Shown here piece after piece: positions 1 to 7,115 of a DNA stretch of 12,443 bases; position 1 is the stretch's first letter, and each line of letters starts with the position of its first letter. The stretch is from the NCBI GenBank assembly GCA_913773715.1, contig CAJYHD010000834.1:1-12443 (forward strand), written 5' to 3'. This DNA comes from an uncultured Sphingobium sp. (lineage in GTDB: Bacteria; Pseudomonadota; Alphaproteobacteria; Sphingomonadales; Sphingomonadaceae). The position numbers and the translations under genes were made by a program. The notes beneath the pieces were generated by a model, which saw only the letters and a program-made list of their open reading frames with translations, searched no databases and was not told the origin of the DNA.

Positions 1-2
1 TC

Positions 3-386
3 TTCATCGCGCAGGCCTATGGCATCGACCTGCCGATCGCGACGCAGATCACGATCCTGCTGGTGCTGATGGTGACGAGCAAGGGCATCGCCGCCGTGCC
101 GCGCGCCTCGCTCGTCGTGGTCGCGGCGACGCTGGGCCAGTTCGACCTGCCGGTGGAAGGCGTCGCCTTCATCCTTGCCGTCGACCACTTCATGGACATG
201 GGCCGCACCGCCACCAACGTGCTGGGCAACGCGATCGCGACATCGGTCATCACCAAGTGGGAAGGCATGCTGGAGGTCGTGGAACCGATCGAGGAACCGC
301 TGCCCAAGGCCCCGGCGCATACACCGGCGGATGGGCGCGCCGGGCTGGAGCTGGCGTCCGATATGGGCCGGGACCAGCGGGGGTAA
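3..386 (+). CDS. Dicarboxylate/amino acid:cation symporter (DAACS family), C-terminal fragment
   Basis: This is the last 127 residues of an inner-membrane secondary transporter that takes up C4-dicarboxylates or acidic amino acids with Na+ or H+. The 5' part lies left of the window. The frame runs from base 3 to a TAA at 384-386. Visible are the re-entrant-loop motif SKGIAAVPRAS (fragment residues 26-36) and the substrate and cation motif around 61-76. In that motif D61, D65, R68, T69 and N72 have the same spacing as D390, D394, R397, T398 and N401 of archaeal GltPh. Retention of the arginine argues for an acidic substrate rather than a neutral one. The last 35 residues form a proline- and charge-rich cytoplasmic tail. 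It converges on the heparinase-like gene. The choice between GltP-like and DctA-like specificity cannot be made from this fragment. Confidence 0.93.
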   Translation, partial: FIAQAYGIDLPIATQITILLVLMVTSKGIAAVPRASLVVVAATLGQFDLPVEGVAFILAVDHFMDMGRTATNVLGNAIATSVITKWEGMLEVVEPIEEPLPKAPAHTPADGRAGLELASDMGRDQRG

Positions 387-408
387 CGCTCCTCCTGCTT
401 CCTCCATC

Positions 409-497
409 GTCATCCCCGCGCAGGCGGGGATCCACCTCACTGCCTCTGAGCGTGTCCCGACGTCCGGGAGACGGATTCCCGCCTACGCGGGAATGAC
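409..497. repeat. Inverted pair of REP-like palindromes between convergent genes
   Basis: Two 25-base palindromic units (409-433 and 473-497) lie in opposite orientation, 39 bases apart. They fill most of the gap between two convergent stop codons. Read in the same orientation, both are GTCAT-type units. Each has an 8-base stem around a 4-base loop: ATCCCCGC/GCGGGGAT with loop GCAG in the first, and ATTCCCGC/GCGGGAAT with loop GTAG in the second. They differ by a compensatory pair change (C-G to T-A) plus one loop base. Units like this occur in many copies in sphingomonad and other alphaproteobacterial genomes, and paired copies are typical. In RNA the two units could also pair with each other into one long hairpin, a plausible bidirectional 3' end for both flanking genes. 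No other copy is seen in this window. Confidence 0.8.
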
Positions 498-517
498 TAA
501 AAGTAGGTGTTCGCGCG

Positions 518-2284
518 TCACCCGACCCGCTTGAACAGCCAGCCGACGCTCGCCCCGCCCGGCAGCGCCTCAGCGGTCACGACCAATTGCTTTGCGCCAT
601 GTGGATGGCCTTCGCCATCGACCCACAGGCTGTCTTCCACCGTCAGCACGCCCGCCGTGGTGCGGAACTGCCAAAGCGCGCCCAGATCGATGCGCAGCAG
701 CGCGCCCTGATTGTTCGCGGTCAGCGTCGGCTCGACGCCGGGCGCGAGGTGGAACCGCAACTGCACCGGCAACTTCACCGGCTTCCTGCGCCGTTCGGCA
801 GGCGTCAGCATATCCTCGCCACGCACTTCCTTGCCGTCGAGCGACACAATCAGCAGGCGACGGTGGACATAACCCATGCGCCGCACATAGCCGTCATGGC
901 TGAGGTCGAGGCGACTGCCCTGTTCGGTCTCCTGCCTGTTCAACTCGACTTCGGTCACGCCCTTGCCCAGCGTCCCGTCGGGCATCAGCGCGGTTGAGTT
1001 GCAGTCGTTCAGCACCAAAGTGCTGTGCGCCGCCGTCGTGCGCAGCCCCTGCGCCAGATCACGCGACACCCATGCGCCCTCCAGCCCCGCGCCTCCGCAA
1101 TTGACGATCAGGCGATGCGGCCCGTCGCTGATCTCGATCGCGCCGGTCGATGCGCAGCCCGCCGCAGCCAGCCGCACGACCGGCGGCGGCGCGGCATCCA
1201 CCTGCACCACCGTTGATCCGGCGACGATCCGCTGATAACCCCAGTCGCGCGCCTGCCGCAGCGGCCGGGTCCGCACGCGGCTCGCCTGCACCAACCCCGT
1301 CAGCCGATCGGGATCGATCGCGCCCGCACCCTGCCAGCTGCCCAATCCGCCATCGCCATGGGTCAGGCCCAGCAGCGCCGCGACAGCGCGCGCCTTGGCA
1401 TCCTCGACGAAGGCGGGCGCATCCTCGCGCCGCACCGCATAGACCGCCGCCAACATGGTCAACGCCATGATCGCGTCCATCTGCGCCGCGGGCGATCGCG
1501 ACACGATCCCGCCATCGGCATGAATGCCGCTCTCCAGCGCGCGCTTCAGCCCTGCCTCGCCGAACAGCTTGCGCGGCGCGCCACCGGGGATCAGCATCGA
1601 TGCCGCGACGATTGCGCACCAAGCGACGATGCGCGGCAGGCCCATCGCCGCCTTTTCCGCGCTGCGATCCAGATGCCGCGCCGTGCGCGCGATGCAGTTC
1701 AGCACCAACGATCGATAGACGAGGTCGCTGGACGACAGGATCAGCGGCGCATGCGCGGTCCAGAACAACAACCGCCAGCCCGCATTGTCCGCTCGCCACG
1801 CCGGTTCGCTCGGCGTTTCGGCGTGGACGGCGAGCCAGCCGCGCATCAGCGTTTCGGCGATCGGTGCGCCCTGCTCACGCGATCCGGCGCTTGCAAGGTC
1901 GCGCAGCCAGCGGAAGCTGTGAATATGATCGGCAAAGGCAGGCGCCAAATCGAGCTTGGTGAAGTCGATCGTCGCGATCGACTGCTTCTGCCCGCGAAAC
2001 GGAAAATGCCCCATGCGGATCGCCTGACCCGCGCGCAGGTCGCCCGGCACCAGATCGTCCGGCACGGCGAGAAGCTTGAGCGGATATTTGCCCTTTAGCC
2101 GCCGCCCGTGGATCGGCGTCTTCCAGCTCAGCAGATAGAGCTGGTTGGCGATCCGCTGGGTCAGCGACAGGCCCTTGTCATCCGCGACGCGGATGAGCCG
2201 CTTGCCCTGCTCGATGCCATCGCTGCCTTCCGGTTCGGGCAGCTCGGCGTTCGGGCGGGCGGCCTTTCGCCGCTGCTCGCTCAC
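518..2284 (-). CDS. Heparinase II/III-family protein
   Basis: This 588-residue protein has the layout of the polysaccharide-lyase-like heparinase II/III family. An alpha-helical toroid spans about residues 40-330, and a beta-sandwich heparinase II/III domain spans about 355-575. Family-like landmarks are DGGIVSRSP (257-265), [13 protein letters not shown] (418-430), the strand series [18 protein letters not shown] (474-491) and [10 protein letters not shown] (510-519). No signal peptide is visible, and the N-terminus is charged and hydrophilic, so it is probably cytoplasmic unless a non-classical route exists. The GTG start overlaps the rpe stop codon as GTGA, which suggests translational coupling. 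This lineage-typical version sits beside rpe and rsmB in alphaproteobacteria. Its substrate is unknown to me, and heparin itself is unlikely. At the segment where true lyases usually carry a Tyr/His after the S-P, this protein has AAQM. The canonical lyase chemistry is therefore uncertain. Confidence 0.88.
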   Translation of the reverse strand: MSEQRRKAARPNAELPEPEGSDGIEQGKRLIRVADDKGLSLTQRIANQLYLLSWKTPIHGRRLKGKYPLKLLAVPDDLVPGDLRAGQAIRMGHFPFRGQKQSIATIDFTKLDLAPAFADHIHSFRWLRDLASAGSREQGAPIAETLMRGWLAVHAETPSEPAWRADNAGWRLLFWTAHAPLILSSSDLVYRSLVLNCIARTARHLDRSAEKAAMGLPRIVAWCAIVAASMLIPGGAPRKLFGEAGLKRALESGIHADGGIVSRSPAAQMDAIMALTMLAAVYAVRREDAPAFVEDAKARAVAALLGLTHGDGGLGSWQGAGAIDPDRLTGLVQASRVRTRPLRQARDWGYQRIVAGSTVVQVDAAPPPVVRLAAAGCASTGAIEISDGPHRLIVNCGGAGLEGAWVSRDLAQGLRTTAAHSTLVLNDCNSTALMPDGTLGKGVTEVELNRQETEQGSRLDLSHDGYVRRMGYVHRRLLIVSLDGKEVRGEDMLTPAERRRKPVKLPVQLRFHLAPGVEPTLTANNQGALLRIDLGALWQFRTTAGVLTVEDSLWVDGEGHPHGAKQLVVTAEALPGGASVGWLFKRVG

Positions 2285-2943
2285 CCGCCCTTGAGCTTCC
2301 GAATATTGTCGGCATAGGCGGCAGCGCCACCACGGAAGGTCGCCGTCCCCGCGACCAGCACGTCCGCGCCCGCGGAGATCGCGCGCGGCGCGGTGGTGAA
2401 GTCGATGCCGCCATCGACCTGAAGCCGGATGTCGCGCCCCGACTTGTCGATCATCTTCCGGATTGCCTCGATCTTGCGCAGCTGATTCTCGATGAAGCTT
2501 TGCCCGCCGAAACCCGGATTGACACTCATCACCAGGATCAGGTCGACATCGTCCATCAGATAGTCGAGCATCTTGGCCGGCGTGCCGGGATTAAGCACCA
2601 CGCCCGCCTTCACGCCCAGCGACTTGATATGCTGGACGGAGCGATGAATGTGTGACCCGGCTTCGGGATGGACGGTGATGATGTCCGCGCCCGCATCCAC
2701 GAACGCGCCCAGATACTGGTCGATCGGAGAGATCATCAGGTGGACGTCGAACGGCTTTGACGTATGGGGACGCAGCGCCTTCACCACGCCCGGCCCGATC
2801 GTGATGTTCGGCACGAAATGGCCGTCCATCACATCGATATGGACCCAGTCGCAGCCCGCTTCGTCTATGGCGCGCACCTCTTCGCCAAGACGCGCGAAAT
2901 CGGCGGAGAGGATCGACGGCGAGATGAGGATTTGGCTGGTCAT
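2281..2943 (-). CDS. rpe: Ribulose-phosphate 3-epimerase
   Basis: Interconverts D-ribulose 5-phosphate and D-xylulose 5-phosphate in the pentose phosphate pathway, in the cytoplasm. It is a TIM barrel of 220 residues from the chosen start, the usual length for the family. Visible landmarks are [10 protein letters not shown] (7-16), [12 protein letters not shown] (35-46), H68 in [15 protein letters not shown] (139-148) and QVDGGI (175-180). H35, D37, H68 and D177 match the metal ligands, with D37 and D177 as the catalytic acid/base pair. The ATG at 2943 was chosen because it begins the conserved core and has AAGG 11 bases upstream. Upstream in-frame ATGs at 2964 and 3015 would add non-conserved residues. 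The TGA overlaps the GTG of the downstream heparinase-like gene. The 80-base gap after the SDR gene could hold its own promoter, but no clear one is seen. Confidence 0.97.
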   Translation of the reverse strand: MTSQILISPSILSADFARLGEEVRAIDEAGCDWVHIDVMDGHFVPNITIGPGVVKALRPHTSKPFDVHLMISPIDQYLGAFVDAGADIITVHPEAGSHIHRSVQHIKSLGVKAGVVLNPGTPAKMLDYLMDDVDLILVMSVNPGFGGQSFIENQLRKIEAIRKMIDKSGRDIRLQVDGGIDFTTAPRAISAGADVLVAGTATFRGGAAAYADNIRKLKGG

Positions 2944-3023
2944 TTGACCGTTCGCCTTAACCATCGCCCCGCGCCAGAGCAACGGAGATTTGGGGTGCGC
3001 CGATCTTTGCAGCATCGGGTAGC

Positions 3024-3791
3024 TTAGGGAAGCGCCACCCCGGTCAGTTGCGCGAACCGTTCCAGCAGCGCATTCTGAAACGCGACGTCCTCGACCTCCT
3101 GCGCTGGTTGCTGCACCTGCCGGTCATGCCAGTAGCATCCACTGACCTGCGCCGCCGCATCGTCCGACACCGCAAGCCATGTCTGGGTCCGCTGCCCGGT
3201 ATCGATATCGACCGGCGCGGACGATCCGCCCATGCGCGTCCGCACCCAGCCCGGATCGACCGCATTTGCCAGCACGTCAGGCCAGCGTCGCGTCAGCGCG
3301 AACGCAAGCGCCGCGACTTGCAGCTTGCTTTCGGCATAGGCCTTGCCCCCATCCCATTCGCGCGTGTCCCAATCAAGGTCATCCAGCGACCCCTCACCCC
3401 CACGATGCAATCCGCTGCTGAGATAGACCAGCCGCTTCGGACGCTCGACGAGCGCGGTCAGCATGTAGGGCGCGAGCGCATTGATCGCGATCGTGACGGC
3501 ATGGCCCTGCGGCGTCGATCCTCGCGCGGGAGCGGTGTAGATCCCCGCATTATGGATGACTGCGTCCATCCGTCCGATCGCATTCACCTGGTCGGCGATG
3601 GCGCGCACGGCATCCGCATCGGAAAGGTCACCCGTCACCACACCCAAGGCATGAGAAGCGATGCCGCCCAGCGATCCGGCGCGCTCGGCCGACCGGGCAT
3701 GCAGCACCACTTCATGCCCCGCACCGATCAGCGAAACCGCCGCCGCCTGCCCCAGCCCGTCGGTCGATCCGGTGATGAAAATGCGCGCCAT
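3024..3791 (-). CDS. SDR-family NAD(P)-dependent oxidoreductase
   Basis: A 255-residue short-chain dehydrogenase/reductase with a Rossmann fold. The nucleotide-binding glycine motif TGSTDGLG is at 7-14 and the structural NAG motif at 81-83. The active-site set is N104, S125/S126 and Y152-x3-K156 (YAESK), followed by DPGWVRT at 179-185. The overall pattern, including [12 protein letters not shown] and the PGWVxT stretch, resembles the retinol-dehydrogenase/WW-domain-oxidoreductase-like branch. The substrate cannot be deduced. R33 after the second strand (HARSAER) would favour NADP(H), which is an inference. The ATG at 3791 has AAGGA seven bases upstream. That ribosome binding site lies inside an inverted repeat (3794-3823) that could hide it in a hairpin or act as an operator. 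It sits between the PAS gene and rpe, on the same strand. Confidence 0.93.
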   Translation of the reverse strand: MARIFITGSTDGLGQAAAVSLIGAGHEVVLHARSAERAGSLGGIASHALGVVTGDLSDADAVRAIADQVNAIGRMDAVIHNAGIYTAPARGSTPQGHAVTIAINALAPYMLTALVERPKRLVYLSSGLHRGGEGSLDDLDWDTREWDGGKAYAESKLQVAALAFALTRRWPDVLANAVDPGWVRTRMGGSSAPVDIDTGQRTQTWLAVSDDAAAQVSGCYWHDRQVQQPAQEVEDVAFQNALLERFAQLTGVALP

Positions 3792-3793
3792 CT

Positions 3794-3823
3794 TTGCTTC
3801 CTTGTATCTGCCAAGGCAAGCAA
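3794..3823 (-). promoter_or_regulatory. Inverted repeat covering the SDR ribosome binding site
   Basis: In mRNA orientation the arms are TTGCTT-g-CCTTG and CAAGG-AAGCAA around a 7-base loop. That gives 11 complementary pairs with one bulged G. The right arm contains the AAGGA Shine-Dalgarno of the SDR gene and ends three bases before its ATG. It could be a translation-blocking hairpin or, as DNA, a repressor operator. No U-tract follows, so a terminator is unlikely. Confidence 0.5.
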
Positions 3824-3851
3824 CGTCCGGCGCGCGGTTCCGGTCCGCTGG

Positions 3852-4337
3852 CTAGAGCGAAACGAATATCTGCGGGTGGGGCCGCGACTGCCCCACGTCC
3901 GCAGCGAGCCTTTGCTTGACCCCGCGCAAAGCGATGACCTCACCACATGGCCCCAGGACTGGTGCCGCGACCAGTCGCACGGCACAGCGGGGGCGACCCG
4001 GCGGGATCAGATCGATGTCCAGCGTGAAGCCCCGCCGATGCCGGATCGCATAGGCGCGGAGCCGCTCCATCGGTTCGCGCGATGCCGGGTCGTAAATCGC
4101 CAGCGCTCGTTCGCGCGACACGATGATCCCGCGCGGAAGACCGAATATGTCGTGCACCCCAGCGCTCCAGCGCAGCGCATCGTCGGCAAGGTCGCAATGC
4201 CAAAGGCCAATTCCACGATCCGCCAGCCCGTCAGCGTCGCCCGCCACCGTCGCGTCCAGCACAGCCGGCGCCATATGCTCTGCCAGTGCCAGCAGCGGCC
4301 AGCTGTGATGCAGCGGCAACGGTTCGATTGGACGCAT
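3852..4337 (-). CDS. Single-PAS-domain protein
   Basis: This is a 161-residue protein with one recognisable PAS fold at about residues 42-143. It opens with GIGLWHCDLADDALRWSAGVHDIFGLP (split here as GIGLWHCDLADD, ALRWSAG and VHDIFGLP), the pattern of PAS domains found in sensor kinases and diguanylate cyclases. The core continues through the C-terminal strands LDIDLIPPG, CAVRLVAAPVLG and GEVIALRGVKQ. No kinase, GGDEF, EAL or HTH output domain follows; only about 18 residues remain. The ATG at 4337 was chosen because AGGGGG lies seven bases upstream; an in-frame ATG at 4394 lacks such support. It is flanked by gaps of 70 bases (after rsmB) and 60 bases (before the SDR gene), with an inverted repeat upstream at 4355-4373. 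It may be a small-ligand or redox sensor acting through a partner protein. The ligand and partner are unknown. Confidence 0.75.
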   Translation of the reverse strand: MRPIEPLPLHHSWPLLALAEHMAPAVLDATVAGDADGLADRGIGLWHCDLADDALRWSAGVHDIFGLPRGIIVSRERALAIYDPASREPMERLRAYAIRHRRGFTLDIDLIPPGRPRCAVRLVAAPVLGPCGEVIALRGVKQRLAADVGQSRPHPQIFVSL

Positions 4338-4354
4338 GAAACCCCCTGGAGGCA

Positions 4355-4373
4355 AGCGATAGCCAGCTATGCT
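4355..4373. promoter_or_regulatory. Short palindrome upstream of the PAS gene
   Basis: AGC-g-ATAGC-CA-GCTAT-GCT forms eight-base arms with a single extra G, centred about 27 bases before the PAS gene ATG. The two-base centre makes an RNA hairpin unlikely, so it would be a protein-binding site if real. A weak candidate promoter on the minus strand (TTGCTT, 17 bases, CATAGC) has its -10 inside this palindrome. The match to consensus is poor. Confidence 0.3.
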
Positions 4374-4407
4374 ACCGCAACCCAGGTTAAGCAATCATTT
4401 GCTGCCG

Positions 4408-5700
4408 TCAGGCCGAAATCCGCTCCAGCCGCGCGATGAAGAAGCCGTCCGTGCCGCCCTCCCCCGCCAATGTGTCGGGCAGGGTGCGGATGAGTCCATC
4501 CGCTGTCGGTGCGATCCCCTGCGGCAGCTCTTCCGGCCTGGCCGGCGAGACGGCATTATCCGCGTTTGCCGACAGGAAAGCGGCGATCCGATCTTCACCC
4601 TCCGCCCGTTCGAGCGAGCAGGTCGCATAGACGATCCGACCGCCAGGCTTCAGCCAGCCTGCCGCGCGAGCCAGAAGCTCGGCCTGCAAATCGGCCAGTT
4701 CCGCGATCTGGAGCTCGCCGATCCGGTGCAGGACGTCAGGGTGACGGCGATAGATACCGGTCGCCGAGCAAGGCGCGTCGAGCAGGATCGCATCGACCGG
4801 CGCTTCCGGCTCCCATGACCGCGCATCCGCCTGCGTCACTTGCGCGTCCAGACCGGTGCGCGCCAGATTTTCCTGGAGCCGCTCCAGCCGCTTCTTCGAC
4901 TGATCGACCGCCGTGACGTGCCAGCCCGCCGCCGCCAGTTGCATCGTCTTGCCGCCCGGAGCAGCGCACAAATCCAGTACATTGCGCCCCTCGCCTGCGC
5001 CCAGAAGACGCGCCGCGCAGGAGGCCGCGAGATCCTGCACCCACCATGCCCCATCCGCAAAGCCGGGCAGGTCGGCTATGACTGCGCTGTCCAACAGCCG
5101 AATATGCCCCGGTGCGAACGAAACGCCTTTCAGCATTTCTGTCCATTTCACTGTCTCGCTTGCATCTTTCAGGCTGATATCGACGGGCGGCCTTTGCCCG
5201 TAGGCGACCGCCGCCTGCTGCGGCATGGCGTCCCCCCATTGCCCGGCCCAGCGCTCCACGACATGCGCCGGCAATGTCGGCGGATCGGGCAGGACCGGCT
5301 CGCCGCGCACCACCGTTCCGAAGACGCCATGCACCAGCTTGCGCGGCCCGCCATCGACCAGCGGCAACGCGGTGGCAATCGCGGCATGCGGCGCGGTGCC
5401 GAGACGCAGCACTTGCGCCAGTGCGATCCGCAACACCATGCGCGCCTTCGCATCATCGGGCAGTATCTGCTTGGTCGCGCCATCGATCAGCGCGTCGAGA
5501 TCGGGAAGATGCCGCAGCACCTCCGCTGCAATTGCGTGGACCAAGGCACGGTCCGATTGCGGCAACCCCTGTGCCGCGCCATGCAGCGCCAGTTCCAGCG
5601 GCTCCCCTCGCCGCAATACCGCATCGAGCAGCTTCAGCGCCGCCTTACGGGCAGGCAATCCAGGAACATCATCGGGCTTCGGGGCAGATCGGCGGTTCAT
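4408..5700 (-). CDS. rsmB: 16S rRNA (cytosine(967)-C5)-methyltransferase
   Basis: Methylates C967 of 16S rRNA using S-adenosylmethionine, in the cytoplasm, on the small subunit before final assembly. The 430-residue protein has an N-terminal NusB-like RNA-binding domain (about 15-140) and a C-terminal Rossmann methyltransferase domain. The SAM-binding motif LDLCAAPGGKT is at 242-252, VDQS at 265-268, the motif IV cysteine C311 in LDAPCSATG (307-315), and the motif VI catalytic C361 in YATCSLE (358-364). Both cysteines needed for RNA m5C chemistry are present. The ATG at 5700 has AGGG seven bases upstream. It follows htpX by 31 bases on the same strand, so the two are probably cotranscribed, a pairing common in alphaproteobacteria. 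A close relative acting on another rRNA base is possible but less likely given the NusB-like domain. Confidence 0.95.
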   Translation of the reverse strand: MNRRSAPKPDDVPGLPARKAALKLLDAVLRRGEPLELALHGAAQGLPQSDRALVHAIAAEVLRHLPDLDALIDGATKQILPDDAKARMVLRIALAQVLRLGTAPHAAIATALPLVDGGPRKLVHGVFGTVVRGEPVLPDPPTLPAHVVERWAGQWGDAMPQQAAVAYGQRPPVDISLKDASETVKWTEMLKGVSFAPGHIRLLDSAVIADLPGFADGAWWVQDLAASCAARLLGAGEGRNVLDLCAAPGGKTMQLAAAGWHVTAVDQSKKRLERLQENLARTGLDAQVTQADARSWEPEAPVDAILLDAPCSATGIYRRHPDVLHRIGELQIAELADLQAELLARAAGWLKPGGRIVYATCSLERAEGEDRIAAFLSANADNAVSPARPEELPQGIAPTADGLIRTLPDTLAGEGGTDGFFIARLERISA

Positions 5701-5731
5701 GCCCTCGCCCTACGCGCTTTCACTCAGGCGG

Positions 5732-6688
5732 TCACCCCCGCCGATTGGGATCGAGCGCGCTCGCACTGTGGCGGCGGGGCGTCGCGACGGGGGAAAGCGC
5801 CGAAGCGCGTGCGCCCTCGGTCAACAGAGTGGCGACAGGCGCCATCGCCATCGGCGCGCCCATGTCCGCTGCGATCTCCTCCAAGGCCGCAATGCGCTTT
5901 TCCGTCGCGGGATGCGTGGAGAAGAGTTCGCTGACATGGGTCGGCACGATGTAGAGTTGCGCCGCCGCCGGATTGCGCTCCGCGACCGGGTTCGGGATCG
6001 CCTGCGCCTGCCCCGAAATCTTGGCCAGCGCTGACGCCAGCGCATGCGGGTTGCCGCTGATCTCCGCGCCCGCAGCATCCGCGCCATATTCGCGCGTGCG
6101 GCTGATCGCCATCTGTACGATCATCGCGGCGAAAGGCGCGACGAAGACCGCGAGCAGGCTGGCCGCCACGTTGCTCTGCCCTTCCCGATCGCCGCCGCGA
6201 AAGAAGAGGCCAAAATTCGCCAGCATCGACACCGCGCCCGCAATCGTCGCCACCATCGTCATGATGAGCGTGTCGCGATTGCGAACATGGCCGAGTTCAT
6301 GGGCCATCACGCCCGCCACTTCGTCCCGCGTCAGCATCGCAAGCAAGCCGGTCGTCGCCGCTACCGCCGCATGCTCGGGATCGCGCCCGGTTGCAAAGGC
6401 GTTGGGCGCATCCTGATCGATCAGATAGACGCGCGGCATCGGCAGCCGGGCGCGCGTCGCCAGTTCGCGCACTAGCCCGTAAAATTCCGGCGCCGTGCGT
6501 TCATCGACCTCACGCGCGTCGTGCATCGACAGCACGATCCTGTCCGCGTTCCAGAAGGTGAAGAGATTCATGCCTGCCGCGACCAGCAAAGCGATGATCG
6601 CCCCGCCGCTGCCGCCCAGCGTGTAACCGAGCGCCATGAACAGCGCGGTCAACGCCGCCAGCAGCATGGTCGTCTTGAACCCGTTCAC
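5732..6688 (-). CDS. htpX: HtpX-type membrane zinc metalloprotease (M48)
   Basis: An inner-membrane, cytoplasm-facing protease that degrades misfolded membrane proteins. The protein is 318 residues with hydrophobic segments at about 7-25, 29-46, 141-161 and 175-195. The zinc site HELGH is at 130-134, with the third ligand E200 in SRTREYGAD. The downstream [10 protein letters not shown] motif (257-266) is also characteristic. The last 30 or so residues are a variable Ala/Arg-rich tail. Translation starts at GTG (6688), preceded by a full AAGGAG with nine-base spacing. A possible promoter lies at 6731-6759. The gene leads the htpX-rsmB minus-strand unit and is divergent from the DUF1674 gene. 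Regulation by envelope or heat stress is known for the family, but no heat-shock promoter is recognisable here. Confidence 0.96.
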   Translation of the reverse strand: MNGFKTTMLLAALTALFMALGYTLGGSGGAIIALLVAAGMNLFTFWNADRIVLSMHDAREVDERTAPEFYGLVRELATRARLPMPRVYLIDQDAPNAFATGRDPEHAAVAATTGLLAMLTRDEVAGVMAHELGHVRNRDTLIMTMVATIAGAVSMLANFGLFFRGGDREGQSNVAASLLAVFVAPFAAMIVQMAISRTREYGADAAGAEISGNPHALASALAKISGQAQAIPNPVAERNPAAAQLYIVPTHVSELFSTHPATEKRIAALEEIAADMGAPMAMAPVATLLTEGARASALSPVATPRRHSASALDPNRRG

Positions 6689-6726
6689 TTGACTTCACTC
6701 CTTCGCCGCCCAGATAGCGGCTGTGA

Positions 6727-6756
6727 CAGGAATATGGGATGGCGTGCGGATTCCTG
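6727..6756. promoter_or_regulatory. Inverted repeat in the htpX / DUF1674 divergent region
   Basis: Perfect 7-base arms CAGGAAT (6727-6733) and ATTCCTG (6750-6756) are separated by 16 bases, a centre-to-centre distance of 23 bases or about two helical turns. The arms overlap the candidate -10 and -35 of htpX. That geometry is typical of a dimeric repressor site, although no regulator gene is in the window. Confidence 0.4.
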
Positions 6757-6759
6757 CAA
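6731..6759 (-). promoter_or_regulatory. Candidate sigma-70-type promoter for htpX
   Basis: On the minus strand TTGCAG (6759-6754) is followed after 17 bases by CATATT (6736-6731). The predicted start falls about 35 bases before the GTG. Matches are four of six at each element, with correct spacing. This is the best promoter-like pair in the 103-base divergent gap, but it is supported by pattern only. Confidence 0.4.
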
Positions 6760-6791
6760 TCGCCCTGCCCCAGCAGCGAAAGGCCCGGCAG

Positions 6792-6965
6792 ATGGGAACC
6801 TATAACGGCAAGCGCCCGGATCATGTGAAGCCGCCCGCGCATCTTTCGAAAAGCCCGCCCGTTCCTGCGCCCGACCCGGTGGACGCGCCGTCGCGTCATG
6901 ACGAGAAACTAAGCCCTGTGCGCTATGGCGATTGGGAGCGGAAGGGAATCGCGATAGATTTCTGA
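6792..6965 (+). CDS. DUF1674 / SDHAF4-type succinate dehydrogenase assembly factor
   Basis: A 57-residue protein ending in SPVRYGDWERKGIAIDF (41-57). This is the diagnostic C-terminal signature of DUF1674 (P-x-RYGDWE-x-KG-x-x-x-DF), the family of mitochondrial SDHAF4. Eukaryotic SDHAF4 binds flavinylated SdhA and promotes its assembly with SdhB. A similar role in the bacterium is inferred, and no sdh genes are visible here. The N-terminal two thirds are Lys/Pro-rich and probably disordered. The ATG at 6792 was chosen because AAAGG sits eight bases upstream. An earlier in-frame start at 6723 would add 23 unconserved residues and run into the htpX control region. It is divergent from htpX. The length and terminal motif fit the family well. 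Confidence 0.88.
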   Translation: MGTYNGKRPDHVKPPAHLSKSPPVPAPDPVDAPSRHDEKLSPVRYGDWERKGIAIDF

Positions 6966-7054
6966 TCGTTGCGAGGAATTACAGCGAGGCTCAGCTCGCC
7001 GCCCATATTGCACGTCCCGCGATGACCCGTGCCTTCTCCGCTATGGGATGCTCC

Positions 7055-7071
7055 GGCCGCTCTGGCCTTTT
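7055..7071 (+). terminator. Weak candidate terminator after the DUF1674 gene
   Basis: GGCCG-CTC-TGGCC followed by TTTT lies 90 bases after the DUF1674 stop codon. The stem is only five pairs, one of them G-U. It may be a minor terminator or chance. The rest of the 150-base gap (6966-7115) shows no clear gene; a 7-pair bulged stem at 7010-7032 is the only other structure noticed. Confidence 0.25.
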
Positions 7072-7115
7072 GCACCGGCGGGGGGGCAGGACTCCCGCTA
7101 AAGGAGTGAAGGGGC

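Noticed and set aside
2957..2964. TTAACCAT, matching a CtrA half-site, upstream of rpe
   Set aside because: A single eight-base match, not paired with a second half-site and not in a cell-cycle gene context. Chance is likely.
3048..4439. Long open plus-strand frame opposite the SDR and PAS genes
   Set aside because: It is the antisense shadow of genes with clear family motifs, is Arg-rich with no domain, and lacks a plausible ribosome binding site. Long antisense frames are expected at this GC content.
4840..5934. 364-codon plus-strand frame opposite rsmB and the end of htpX
   Set aside because: It spans the 3' end of one real gene and all of the core of another on the opposite strand, with no motif and no start signal.
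7010..7032. Bulged 7-pair stem in the gap before the 155-residue gene, considered as a small RNA or riboswitch
   Set aside because: No known RNA family core is visible, there is no terminator directly after it, and the stem is short.
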